A stretch of DNA of 6,185 nt from F1-60-MAGs149 sp032119475. Lineage in GTDB: Bacteria > Actinomycetota > Thermoleophilia > Gaiellales > F1-60-MAGs149. Position 1 is the first letter of the stretch. Each line of letters opens with the position of its first letter. The translations under genes were made by a program, and so were the position numbers. This document shows positions 1-6,185 of the stretch, piece by piece. The DNA is taken from assembly GCA_032119475.1 (NCBI GenBank), contig JAUMCA010000136.1, forward strand, positions 1 through 6,185, written 5' to 3'. The notes beneath the pieces were generated by a model that saw only the letters and a list, made by a program, of their open reading frames with translations, did no database searches and was not told the origin of the DNA.

Positions 1-1337
1 CGCGCGCCGTCGGCGCGCTCTCCCGCGCGTCCGGCCGCGGGGGCGGCACCACGCTGCCCGGGCACGTGTTCCTCCGTCTGGCGCCGGACGGCCTGGCCGC
101 GGTGGCGGGCAGCCTCCGCGACGGCGTCGCGCTGATCAGCGCGACCAACGGCAAGACGACGACCGCCGCGATGGCCGCCGCGATCCTCGGGCCCGATCGC
201 GTCCTGTGCCGCAACGTCGCCGGCGCGAACCTGCTGTCCGGCGTCGCGGCGACGCTCGTACGCTGCCCCTCCGACGCCTCCCAGGCGGTCCTCGAGGTCG
301 ACGAGGCGGCGCTGCCCGCGGTCGCCGACGCCGTGCAGCCGCGGGTCATCGCCCTCGGCAACCTGTTCCGCGACCAGCTCGACCGGCACGGCGAGCTCGA
401 GATGGTGGCCGATCGCTGGCGCGCCCTGGCCGCTGCGTTGCCCACCTCCGCCACGCTGGTGCTCGGCGCAGACGATCCCGTCATCGACGATCTCGGACGG
501 GACCACGCCTCGGTGCTGCGCTACGGGATCGATGACACCGCCGTCGCGCAGACGCGCACGGACGCCGCAGCCGACTCGACCTTCTGCGTGCGCTGCGGGG
601 GCGCGTACGCCTACGACGCCACGTGGTTCGGGCACCTCGGCGCATTCCGCTGCCCGGCCTGCGGGCACGCCCGCGGCCACCTCGACCTCGCGGCGCGCTC
701 CATCGAGACGCACGGCACGGCGGGCACCACGTTCCGGCTCGACGCACCCGACGGCACCGCCACGGTCCGCCTCCCCCTCCCCGGTCTCTACAACGTGGAG
801 AACGCGCTCGCCGCGATCGCCACCGCCTTCGCGCTCGGCGTGCCGACGGCGATCGCCGCCGAGCGCATCGCCGGCGTCGCCGCCGCCTTCGGGCGCTTCG
901 AGCAGATCCCGATCGGGGGCCGCGTCGCCACGCTCGTGCTGTTCAAGAACCCCACCGGCGCCAACGAGGCGCTGCGGGCCGTGCGCGACGACATCCGCGA
1001 CGGGCAGGTCGTCCTCGCGCTCAACGACCGGATCGCCGACGGGCGCGACGTCTCATGGATCTGGGACATCGACCTCGAGGGCATGCTCGATACCGCCGAC
1101 GCCATCCACGTGGCCGGCACACGGGCTGCGGACCTGGCCGTGCGCCTCCGCTACGCGGACGTCGACACGTCCCGGCTGCGCATCGGCGCGGACGTCGAGG
1201 CGGCGCTCGACGCGGCGGTCGCCGCGACGCTGCCGGGACGGCCGGTGTTCGTCCTCGCCACCTACACGGCCATGCTCGACCTCCATCGCGCCCTCGCCGA
1301 CCGCGATCTCACCGCGCCGTTCTGGGAGGCGCGATGA
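1..1337 (+). CDS. murT: Lipid II isoglutaminyl synthase, Mur ligase-like subunit MurT (5' partial)
   Basis: MurT is the ATP-using subunit of the MurT/GatD complex, which converts the D-glutamate of the lipid II stem peptide to D-isoglutamine at the cytoplasmic side of the membrane. The codon phase is open from position 3 to the left edge and the residues before 66 (ending GRGGGTTLPG) look like a normal MurT N-terminus, so the true start lies just upstream. The 444 visible codons are close to the roughly 440 residues usual for the family. Visible in order: the Mur-ligase ATP-binding loop ATNGKTTT (141-164), a Cys4 zinc ribbon with CVRC and CPAC pairs (585-662), the Mur-ligase NVENALAA segment (from about 792), and the C-terminal DUF1727 domain with FKNPTGANE (about 942-968) and DVSWIWD (1047-1067). 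The last motif probably holds the Asp known to complete the GatD catalytic triad. The stop overlaps the gatD start by 4 nt, and the partner gene following directly strengthens the call. Confidence 0.95.
   Translation, partial: RAVGALSRASGRGGGTTLPGHVFLRLAPDGLAAVAGSLRDGVALISATNGKTTTAAMAAAILGPDRVLCRNVAGANLLSGVAATLVRCPSDASQAVLEVDEAALPAVADAVQPRVIALGNLFRDQLDRHGELEMVADRWRALAAALPTSATLVLGADDPVIDDLGRDHASVLRYGIDDTAVAQTRTDAAADSTFCVRCGGAYAYDATWFGHLGAFRCPACGHARGHLDLAARSIETHGTAGTTFRLDAPDGTATVRLPLPGLYNVENALAAIATAFALGVPTAIAAERIAGVAAAFGRFEQIPIGGRVATLVLFKNPTGANEALRAVRDDIRDGQVVLALNDRIADGRDVSWIWDIDLEGMLDTADAIHVAGTRAADLAVRLRYADVDTSRLRIGADVEAALDAAVAATLPGRPVFVLATYTAMLDLHRALADRDLTAPFWEAR
1324..1329 (+). promoter_or_regulatory. 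Ribosome binding site for gatD
   Basis: GGGAGG lies within the last codons of murT, 4 nt before the ATG at 1334. It is a near-ideal Shine-Dalgarno match. It fixes the gatD start at the ATGA overlap rather than at a codon in the longer open frame upstream. Together with the overlap, it suggests translational coupling that keeps the two subunits in balance. Confidence 0.8.
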
Positions 1338-2077
1338 CCCTGCGGCTCGTCCCGGTCTACCCGGAGCTCCTGTCGATCTACGCCGATCGCGGGAACGTGC
1401 GCGTCCTCGTCCAGCGCGCGCGCTGGCGGGGGATCGACGTCGAGGTCGCCCCGCTCGCGCTCGGGGACGCCCTCGATCCGGAAGCGGTCGATCTGCTGCT
1501 GATCGGGGGCGGGCAGGATCGCGACCAGGCCCTCGTCGCCGACGCCCTCATCGCGCAGGCACCGGCGCTCCGCAGCGCGATCGCCGACGGCGTGCCGCTG
1601 TTGGCGGTCTGCGGCGGGTTCCAGCTGCTCGGGCATCGCTACGTCGACCAGAGCGGCCGTTCGACACCCGGCACCGGCCTCGTGGACCTCGAGACGGTCG
1701 CGGGCGAGGGGCGCCTGATCGGCAACGTGCTGGTGGACGTGGAGCTGGACGGCGCGCGGCACGCGATGGTCGGCTTCGAGAACCACGCCGGTCGCACGCA
1801 CCTGGGCGCGGGTGTCGCGCCCCTGGGTCGGGTCGTGGCCGGGTACGGCAACGACGGCACCGGGGCCGGCGAGGGCTGCCGCGTCGACCGCGTCATCGGC
1901 ACGTACGTCCACGGTCCCCTGCTCCCGAAGAACCCGTGGCTCGCCGATGCGCTGCTCGCGTGGGCCTGCGCGCGGCGGGGGCTGCCGTCTGCGCTGGCGC
2001 CCCTCGACGACGAGCTCGAGCACGCGGCCGCGGACGCCGCCGCCGTGATCGCGCAGCGCGACCGCGGCGCCCGTTAG
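1334..2077 (+). CDS. gatD: Lipid II isoglutaminyl synthase, glutaminase subunit GatD
   Basis: GatD hydrolyses glutamine and passes ammonia to MurT for amidation of D-glutamate in lipid II. The protein has 247 residues, normal for the family, and is a class I (CobB/CobQ-like) glutamine amidotransferase. The nucleophile is Cys93 in the loop LLAVCGGFQLLG. The catalytic His is His193 in GTYVHGPLLPKNPWLAD, a typical GatD ending. Arg127 in EGRLIGN matches the conserved glutamine-binding Arg of GatD proteins. The N-terminus (VPVYPELLSIYADRGN) is also typical of the family. The ATG at 1334 overlaps the murT TGA (ATGA) and has GGGAGG in front of it, so the longer frame reading back into murT is not the gene. 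The TAG stop interlocks with the stop of the convergent NUDIX gene. Generic cobyric acid synthase-like annotation is the main alternative, but the murT partner argues against it. Confidence 0.95.
   Translation: MTLRLVPVYPELLSIYADRGNVRVLVQRARWRGIDVEVAPLALGDALDPEAVDLLLIGGGQDRDQALVADALIAQAPALRSAIADGVPLLAVCGGFQLLGHRYVDQSGRSTPGTGLVDLETVAGEGRLIGNVLVDVELDGARHAMVGFENHAGRTHLGAGVAPLGRVVAGYGNDGTGAGEGCRVDRVIGTYVHGPLLPKNPWLADALLAWACARRGLPSALAPLDDELEHAAADAAAVIAQRDRGAR
2074..2077. other. Overlapping stop codons of two convergent operons
   Basis: The four bases TTAG contain the gatD stop TAG on the plus strand (2075-2077) and the NUDIX stop TAA on the minus strand (2076-2074). There is no intergenic space, and no GC hairpin followed by a T-run is apparent within some tens of bases on either side. 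Transcripts of both operons must therefore end inside, or run antisense through, the opposing gene. Confidence 0.9.
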
Positions 2078-2520
2078 GCCACCCACATCCGCCCGAGGCT
2101 GACGAACGGGTCGCCGGGGCGGTAGCCGCGCAGGTAGTCGTGGATCGGCGGCCGCAGATCGAGATCGTCGAGCTGCTCCTGGGCGACGAAGGCATGGCCG
2201 AGAACGGCGTCGTCGGCGGAGACGAGCGCGTTCGCATCGGCGACCTCGATCGCGAACACCATGTGCAGGATGTGCCGGCCGTGCTCGTCGTGCTCGGGCG
2301 GGATGGTCTCGACGAGCGCTACAGGCCCCTCGATCGCGTCGGGGACGAAGCCGCACTCCTCCAGCAGCTCGCGACGGAGGGCGTCGATCAGCTCCTCCCC
2401 CTCCTCCACGCCGCCGCCCGGCAGGAGCCAGTAGGAGCGCCCGGCCTTCTCGTGGCGCACGAGCAGGACGCGTCCGCCGTTGACCAGGAGGCCGGCGACG
2501 CGAATGCGCGGCCCGCTCAC
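2074..2520 (-). CDS. NUDIX hydrolase, substrate unknown
   Basis: This 148-residue protein is a single NUDIX domain. The full NUDIX box is present at residues 36-58, from GGVEEGEE to RELLEECGF, and fits GX5EX7REUXEEXGU. Glu51, Glu54 and Glu55 are the expected metal-binding residues. Such enzymes cleave a nucleoside diphosphate linked to another group, in the cytoplasm. The preceding LVRHEKAGRSYWLLPGGG strand pattern is common in MutT/ADP-ribose pyrophosphatase-like members, but nothing here fixes the substrate. It starts with GTG inside the dut stop (GTGA at 2520-2517), so it is likely coupled to the dUTPase gene. That context is compatible with a nucleotide-pool cleaning role, which is inference. 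It is the last gene of the minus-strand operon and its TAA overlaps the gatD TAG on the other strand. Confidence 0.9.
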   Translation of the reverse strand: MSGPRIRVAGLLVNGGRVLLVRHEKAGRSYWLLPGGGVEEGEELIDALRRELLEECGFVPDAIEGPVALVETIPPEHDEHGRHILHMVFAIEVADANALVSADDAVLGHAFVAQEQLDDLDLRPPIHDYLRGYRPGDPFVSLGRMWVA

Positions 2521-2954
2521 GCGCGCACCCCGGTCGAGCCGAAGCCGTCGGTACCGCGCTGCGTCTCCGGGAGCATCTCGACCTCCGCGAACGCCGCCGG
2601 GACGCAGTCCACGACGACGAGCTGCGCGATGCGGTCGCCGACGCCGATCGCCAGCGCCTCGTCGCCGTGGTTGACGAGGATGACGCGCACCTCGCCCCGG
2701 TAGCCCGCGTCGATCAGCCCCGGCGCGTTCAGCACGGTGACGCCGTGCCGCAGCGCCAGGCCGGACCGCGGCACGACGAGCCCGGCCGTGCCCTCGGGCA
2801 GGGCGATCGCGAAGCCGCAGCCGATGCCGGCGTGGGAGCCCGGCGCCAGCTCGATCTGCTCGACCGCGTGCAGGTCGAAGCCCGCGTCGCCCGGGTGGGC
2901 CTGCGTCGGCACGCGCGCATCCGGGTGCAGGCGGAGGAAGGAGATCGGACGCAT
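2517..2954 (-). CDS. dut: Deoxyuridine 5'-triphosphate nucleotidohydrolase (dUTPase)
   Basis: This enzyme hydrolyses dUTP to dUMP and diphosphate, keeping uracil out of DNA and supplying dUMP for thymidylate synthesis. The 145-residue length is normal for the homotrimeric dUTPase family. All five family motifs are in order: DAGFDL (23-28), PRSGLA (62-67), GLIDAGYRGEV (79-89) with the catalytic Asp82 and the uracil-stacking Tyr85, GDRIAQLVV (107-115), and the C-terminal RGTDGFGSTG (133-142). The last motif has Asp where Gly is more usual in RGxGGFGSTG. The ATG at 2954 lies 3 nt after the hflX stop. The only Shine-Dalgarno-like stretch, GAGG, is very close to the start, so translation may depend on coupling to hflX. 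The end overlaps the NUDIX start by 4 nt. A dCTP deaminase is unlikely, because the motifs are those of true dUTPases. Confidence 0.96.
   Translation of the reverse strand: MRPISFLRLHPDARVPTQAHPGDAGFDLHAVEQIELAPGSHAGIGCGFAIALPEGTAGLVVPRSGLALRHGVTVLNAPGLIDAGYRGEVRVILVNHGDEALAIGVGDRIAQLVVVDCVPAAFAEVEMLPETQRGTDGFGSTGVRA
2526..2531 (-). promoter_or_regulatory. Probable ribosome binding site for the NUDIX gene
   Basis: On the minus strand GGGGTG lies 5 nt before the GTG start at 2520, inside the last codons of dut. It is a partial Shine-Dalgarno match at a good distance and supports the GTG start at the GTGA overlap. Termination-reinitiation from dut could also serve. Confidence 0.45.
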
Positions 2955-2957
2955 GCC

Positions 2958-4244
2958 TCAGGCGGTTGGCGTCACCGCGAAGCGAGCGTAGCGATCGCGC
3001 TCCCGTTTCGGAAGCCGTGCGCGGATCCGGACGCCCTCCGCGGTGTCCTCCCGGTCGGAGATCGGCGCGCCCAGCGCGTAGAGCGACGACAGCACACCGC
3101 CCTCGTCGTGCGGGACGAGCAGCTCGACCGGCTCGAAGCGCCCGGAGAAGTGCTCCGCGATGGCGATCTCGAGGCCGTCGAGTCCCTCGCGCGTGTGGGC
3201 GGACACCTGGATCGCGTCCGGCATGCGATTGCGCAGGCGCACGCGGTCCTCGTCGTCGACCGCGTCGATCTTGTTGAGGACGACGAGGCGCGGCATGTCG
3301 TCGGCGCCGATCTGGTGGAGGACGTCGTCGACGGACCGCATCTGCTCGTCGCGCTCGTCCTCCGGGAGCGATGCGTCGACGACGTGCAGGATCAGATCGC
3401 CGGCGAGCGTCTCCTCCAGGGTCGACGCGAACGCCTCGACGAGTCCGTGGGGCAGCTTCCGGATGAAGCCGACGGTGTCGGTCAGCGTGTACTCGCGGCC
3501 GATGTGGCTGTAGCGGCGCGTGGTCGGATCCAGCGTCTCGAACAGCCGGTTCCGGCTCGACACCTCGCTGCCGGTGAGCGCGTTGAGGAGGCTCGACTTC
3601 CCGACGTTGGTGTAGCCGGCGAGCGCCACGGTCGGCACGGCGCCCTCGGTGCGGCGCTTCCGCTGCAGGCGGCGCCGCTTCCCGGTCTCCTTGAGGCGGC
3701 GCTTGAGCAGCGTGATGCGGTCGCGCGCCAGCCGGCGGTCCGTCTCGAGCTGCGACTCACCCGGTCCGCGGGTTCCGACGCCGCCGCCGAGGCGCTCCAG
3801 GTGGCTCCACATGCCGCGCATGCGCGGGAGCTGGTACTCGAGCTGCGCCAGCTCCACCTGCAGCTTGCCCTCGGCGGTGTGGGCGTGGGCGGCGAAGATA
3901 TCGAGGATCAGCGCGGTTCGGTCGACGACGCGCATCGAGAAGCGGTTCTCGAGGTAGCGCTGCTGCGACGGCGTCAGCTCGTCGTCGATGACCAGCACCT
4001 CCGCCTTCTGGTCCTTCAGCGCGTGCTCCAGCTCCTCGACCTTGCCCGAGCCGAGGTACGTCCGCTGCTCCGGCTGGTCGCGCCGCTGCACGAGGTTGCC
4101 GACGGTCTGGCACTGCGCGGTGGCGAGCAGCTCCTCGAGCTCCGCGAGGTCGGCGTCGATCCGCTGTCCCGGGCGCGCGATCGCGGCGATGAACGCGCGC
4201 TCGGGCTCCTCATCGCGCACGAACCGATAGCCGTCGTCGCCCAC
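2958..4244 (-). CDS. hflX: Ribosome-associated GTPase HflX
   Basis: HflX binds the 50S subunit and in studied bacteria splits or rescues stalled 70S ribosomes under stress, using GTP. The 428-residue length is typical. The N-terminal HflX domain (about 15-200) includes TYLGSGKVEEL (62-72), DDELTPSQQRYLE (87-99), and the glycine-rich linker GGGVGTRGPGESQLE (153-167), followed by a basic coiled stretch (about 170-200). The GTPase domain has G1 GYTNVGKSS (210-218), G2 Thr in ETLDPTTR (236-243), G3 DTVGF (256-260), G4 NKID (324-327) and G5 SAHTREGLD (348-356). A short C-terminal domain follows. GTG at 4244 is the first start codon after the in-frame stop of the upstream aminotransferase; AGGA sits only 1 nt before it. 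A GTG at 4220 is an alternative start that would remove 8 non-conserved residues. Genes downstream of dapF in actinobacteria often include hflX, which fits. Confidence 0.95.
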   Translation of the reverse strand: MGDDGYRFVRDEEPERAFIAAIARPGQRIDADLAELEELLATAQCQTVGNLVQRRDQPEQRTYLGSGKVEELEHALKDQKAEVLVIDDELTPSQQRYLENRFSMRVVDRTALILDIFAAHAHTAEGKLQVELAQLEYQLPRMRGMWSHLERLGGGVGTRGPGESQLETDRRLARDRITLLKRRLKETGKRRRLQRKRRTEGAVPTVALAGYTNVGKSSLLNALTGSEVSSRNRLFETLDPTTRRYSHIGREYTLTDTVGFIRKLPHGLVEAFASTLEETLAGDLILHVVDASLPEDERDEQMRSVDDVLHQIGADDMPRLVVLNKIDAVDDEDRVRLRNRMPDAIQVSAHTREGLDGLEIAIAEHFSGRFEPVELLVPHDEGGVLSSLYALGAPISDREDTAEGVRIRARLPKRERDRYARFAVTPTA

Positions 4245-4262
4245 GTCCTGAGTGTACCGGCG

Positions 4263-5417
4263 TCAGATCGCGCGGCCGATGCGCGCGATCGCCTCCGCGA
4301 GGCGGTCGTCGGGCACCGTCAGCGCGAGGCGGACGAATCCCTCGCCCGCCGCGCCGTAGGCCGTGCCCGGGGTGACCACGACGCCCGTGGCGCCGAAGAT
4401 GCGCTCGGCGAAGGCGGCGGCGGGCTCGTCGGTGGGCACCGGCACCCACAGGTACATGCCGCCGGCGGGCGGCGCGACGGGCATTCCGATCTCCCCGAGC
4501 AGCCCGACCGCGAGGTCACGTCGCGCCCGGTACAGCGCGCGCGGCGCCGCGACGAGGTCGGGCTCGCCGAGCATCCAGGCGGCCGTGCGTTGCAGGGCGA
4601 TGAACATGCCCGCGTCGATCTGCGATTTGAGGCGATGGAGGACGGAGATCACCTCGGCGTTGCCGACGGCGAACGCGACGCGCCAGCCGGGCAGCGAGAA
4701 CGACTTCGACAGGGAGAGCACCTCGATGCCCCGGTTGCGGAAGGCCGGCGTGGCCAGCGCGCTCGGCGCCGCCGCGTCGTCGAACGCGATGTCGGCGTAC
4801 GCGTGGTCGTGGCAGAGCACGATGTCGTGCCGCTCGCCGAACGCGGCGAGGTCGTCGAACAGCGTCGGTCCGGCCACCGCGCCCGTCGGGTTGTTCGGGT
4901 ACCCGCAGAGCAGGAGCCGCGCACGGTCGGCGACGTCCGCGGCCACGGCGTCGAGGTCCGGCTGGAAGCCGCGCTCCGCGCGCAGGGGCAGCGGATGGCT
5001 GTCGGCGCCGGCCACGAGCGGCCCTCCGACGTAGACGGGGTAGCCGGGGTCCGCGACGAGCGAGAGCGTGCCGGGATCGAGCAGGGCGACGGCCAGGTGC
5101 GCGAGACCCTCCTTGGCCCCGAGCAGCGGCAGCACCTCGGTCGCGGGATCGAGCGTCACCCCGAAGCGGCGGGCGTAGTGGGCGGCCACCGCCTCACGCA
5201 GCTCCGGCAGGCCCACGTTCGTGGGATAGCGCGCCGCGTCGTCGCGCTGGACCTCCGCGGCCAGACGTGCGCGGATCCGCGGGTCCGGCGGCACGTCGGG
5301 ATCGCCGATGCCGAGCGAGATGACGTCGACGCCCTGTGCGCGCGCCTCGGCGATGCGGCGGTTCTGGCGCGCCACGCCGTACTCCGGGATGCGCTGCATG
5401 CGCTCCGACGCGCGCAT
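4263..5417 (-). CDS. dapL: Class I/II PLP aminotransferase, probable LL-diaminopimelate aminotransferase (DapL)
   Basis: If DapL, it makes LL-diaminopimelate from tetrahydrodipicolinate and glutamate in one step, bypassing the succinylase or acetylase routes; its product is the substrate of DapF, encoded just upstream. The 384 residues form a fold-type I aminotransferase. Visible are VDVISLGIGDPDVPPD (30-45), GAKEGLAHL (100-108), DPGYPVY (123-129), YPNNPTGA (173-180), HDHAYADIAFD (203-213) with Asp204 and Tyr207, the PLP-binding Lys238 in SLSKSFSLPGWR, Arg246, and the substrate-carboxylate Arg363 in GFVRLAL. The GIGDPD, AKEGLAHL and DPGYPVY stretches resemble DapL of the bacterial/archaeal type rather than actinobacterial DapC. 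The ATG at 5417 shares one base with the dapF stop (TGATG), indicating coupling. An ATG at 5399 with GGAG before it would start six residues later. A broad-specificity aspartate or alanine aminotransferase remains possible. The longer open frame reading back to 5900 lies inside dapF and is not the gene. Confidence 0.82.
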   Translation of the reverse strand: MRASERMQRIPEYGVARQNRRIAEARAQGVDVISLGIGDPDVPPDPRIRARLAAEVQRDDAARYPTNVGLPELREAVAAHYARRFGVTLDPATEVLPLLGAKEGLAHLAVALLDPGTLSLVADPGYPVYVGGPLVAGADSHPLPLRAERGFQPDLDAVAADVADRARLLLCGYPNNPTGAVAGPTLFDDLAAFGERHDIVLCHDHAYADIAFDDAAAPSALATPAFRNRGIEVLSLSKSFSLPGWRVAFAVGNAEVISVLHRLKSQIDAGMFIALQRTAAWMLGEPDLVAAPRALYRARRDLAVGLLGEIGMPVAPPAGGMYLWVPVPTDEPAAAFAERIFGATGVVVTPGTAYGAAGEGFVRLALTVPDDRLAEAIARIGRAI

Positions 5418-6185
5418 CAGCCGAGCAGCTCCGCGGGGATGGCGATCTCCTCGATGCGGCGGGCCGGCCCGTGCATGACCACCTCGCCGTCCTCCCCCAC
5501 CTCGATCTCCAGCTCGCCGCCGGGCAGCTCGACGGTCACCGGCGAGGCGGCGGTGCCGTTCGCGACGGCGGCGACCGCGACGGCGCAGGCCCCCGAGCCG
5601 CAGGCCGGCGTCTCGCCGACACCGCGCTCCCAGACGCGCATCCGCACGCGGTGGAGGTCGATCGGGACGACGATCTCCACGTTCGCCCGCTCCGGGAACC
5701 ACGGGTGGCGCTCGAGGTGCGGGCCCTCCTCGGCGAGCGGGAACGCGTCGAGGTCGTCGACCGGGATCACCACGTGCGGGTTGCCGACGCTGACGAAGGT
5801 GTGGGCGTACGGGAAGGCGTCGTCGGTCGGCTGGTACTGCGGACCCGACAGCGTCGCGGGTGCCAGTCGCGCGGTGATGCGATCGCCGTCCACGCGGCAC
5901 GGCAGGACGCCCGCGACCGTCGCGATCCGCGGCTCGGGGTCGCCGGTGCGCTCCGCGGTCCAGCGGGCGACCATGCGGGTGCCGTTCCCGCAGGCCTCGC
6001 TCTCCGAGCCGTCGGGGTTCCAGATGCGCATCGCGACGTGCGCGGACCCGGCGTCGAGCAGGCGCACCTCGAGGATGCCGTCACCGCCCAGGTCGGCGCA
6101 GATCCGCCGCACGGCGGCGGCGTCCAGGGGGCGCGGCAGGAGCGCGCCGTCCACGATCAGGTACACGTTGCCCGCGCCCTCCCAG
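5417..6185 (-). CDS. dapF: Diaminopimelate epimerase DapF (5' partial)
   Basis: DapF is a cofactor-independent racemase that converts LL-DAP to meso-DAP, used for peptidoglycan cross-linking and for lysine synthesis. The frame is open to the right edge and reads WEGAGNVYLIVDG, which is the conserved N-terminal substrate loop, so only a few residues are missing and the GTG at 6166 is internal. Counting from that GTG, the two catalytic cysteines are Cys59 in SEACGNGTRM and Cys189 in TPACGSGACA. Other family elements are RIWNPDGSE (47-55), VSVGNPHVV (126-133), PERANVEIV (158-166) and VWERGVGET (178-186). The visible 256 residues put the protein near 260, slightly short of the usual 270-280. The N-terminal loop has NVYL where many homologues have NDF. 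It is the first visible gene of the minus-strand operon, joined to the aminotransferase by TGATG. Confidence 0.95.
   Translation of the reverse strand, partial: WEGAGNVYLIVDGALLPRPLDAAAVRRICADLGGDGILEVRLLDAGSAHVAMRIWNPDGSESEACGNGTRMVARWTAERTGDPEPRIATVAGVLPCRVDGDRITARLAPATLSGPQYQPTDDAFPYAHTFVSVGNPHVVIPVDDLDAFPLAEEGPHLERHPWFPERANVEIVVPIDLHRVRMRVWERGVGETPACGSGACAVAVAAVANGTAASPVTVELPGGELEIEVGEDGEVVMHGPARRIEEIAIPAELLG

Noticed and set aside
623..1333. An N-terminal extension of gatD reading back into murT
   Set aside because: It is arginine-rich shadow sequence; the ATG at 1334 has a strong ribosome site and a family-typical N-terminus.
66..1337. murT starting at the GTG at position 66
   Set aside because: The frame is open upstream to the window edge and encodes typical MurT N-terminal residues, so this GTG is internal and the gene is 5' partial.
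1262..2356. A 364-codon minus-strand open frame antisense to gatD
   Set aside because: Low-complexity Arg/Ala-rich translation with no domain; lies opposite a clear gene.
532..2703. A 723-codon plus-strand open frame
   Set aside because: It is rich in Arg, Pro, Ser and Thr with no recognisable motif, and it crosses murT, gatD and the opposite-strand NUDIX and dut genes in another frame; a GC-rich shadow.
4245..4262. A promoter or terminator in the 18-nt gap between the aminotransferase gene and hflX
   Set aside because: The gap is too short for a full promoter and has no inverted repeat or T-run; the genes look co-transcribed.
4363..5034. A 223-codon plus-strand open frame opposite the aminotransferase
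   Set aside because: No recognisable motif and composition of a codon-position shadow in GC-rich DNA.
5418..5900. An N-terminal extension of the aminotransferase
   Set aside because: The extra 161 codons lie wholly within dapF in another frame and are Arg/Gly-rich with no domain; the TGATG junction gives the natural start.
1..6185. tRNA, rRNA, CRISPR array, insertion sequence or direct repeats
   Set aside because: Nothing of these kinds was seen; nearly every base lies within one of seven protein-coding genes.

Overview
The window is very GC-rich and gene-dense. GTG starts are common and neighbouring genes overlap or nearly touch. It carries murT-gatD, the pair that amidates the peptidoglycan stem peptide in Gram-positive bacteria, together with the diaminopimelate (DAP) genes dapF and a DapL-like aminotransferase. 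This suggests a high-GC, DAP-containing, monoderm-type bacterium, most likely an actinomycetote. The DapL-type enzyme and the unusual DapF N-terminus hint at a deep lineage such as Thermoleophilia; that placement is inference from memory of family patterns.

Layout. The plus strand (1-2077) carries murT, whose 5' end lies outside the window, followed by gatD through an ATGA overlap. The minus strand (6185 down to 2074) carries dapF (5' end outside the window), a DapL-like aminotransferase, hflX, dut and a NUDIX hydrolase. Their junctions are TGATG, an 18-nt gap, a 3-nt gap and GTGA, so they look like one co-transcribed, partly translationally coupled operon. The two operons converge and their final stop codons overlap by 4 nt (2074-2077). 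No intergenic stretch exceeds 18 nt, and there is no RNA gene, mobile element, repeat array or CRISPR.

Function. DapL-like and DapF would make LL-DAP and then meso-DAP for peptidoglycan and lysine. MurT/GatD would amidate the D-glutamate of lipid II. HflX is a ribosome-associated GTPase, Dut removes dUTP, and the NUDIX protein probably hydrolyses a nucleotide or related diphosphate. All seven genes are recognisable families with their key residues intact. I see no convincing undescribed system; the points worth a second look are the interlocked convergent stops, the DapL-type enzyme in this context, and a few motif substitutions.
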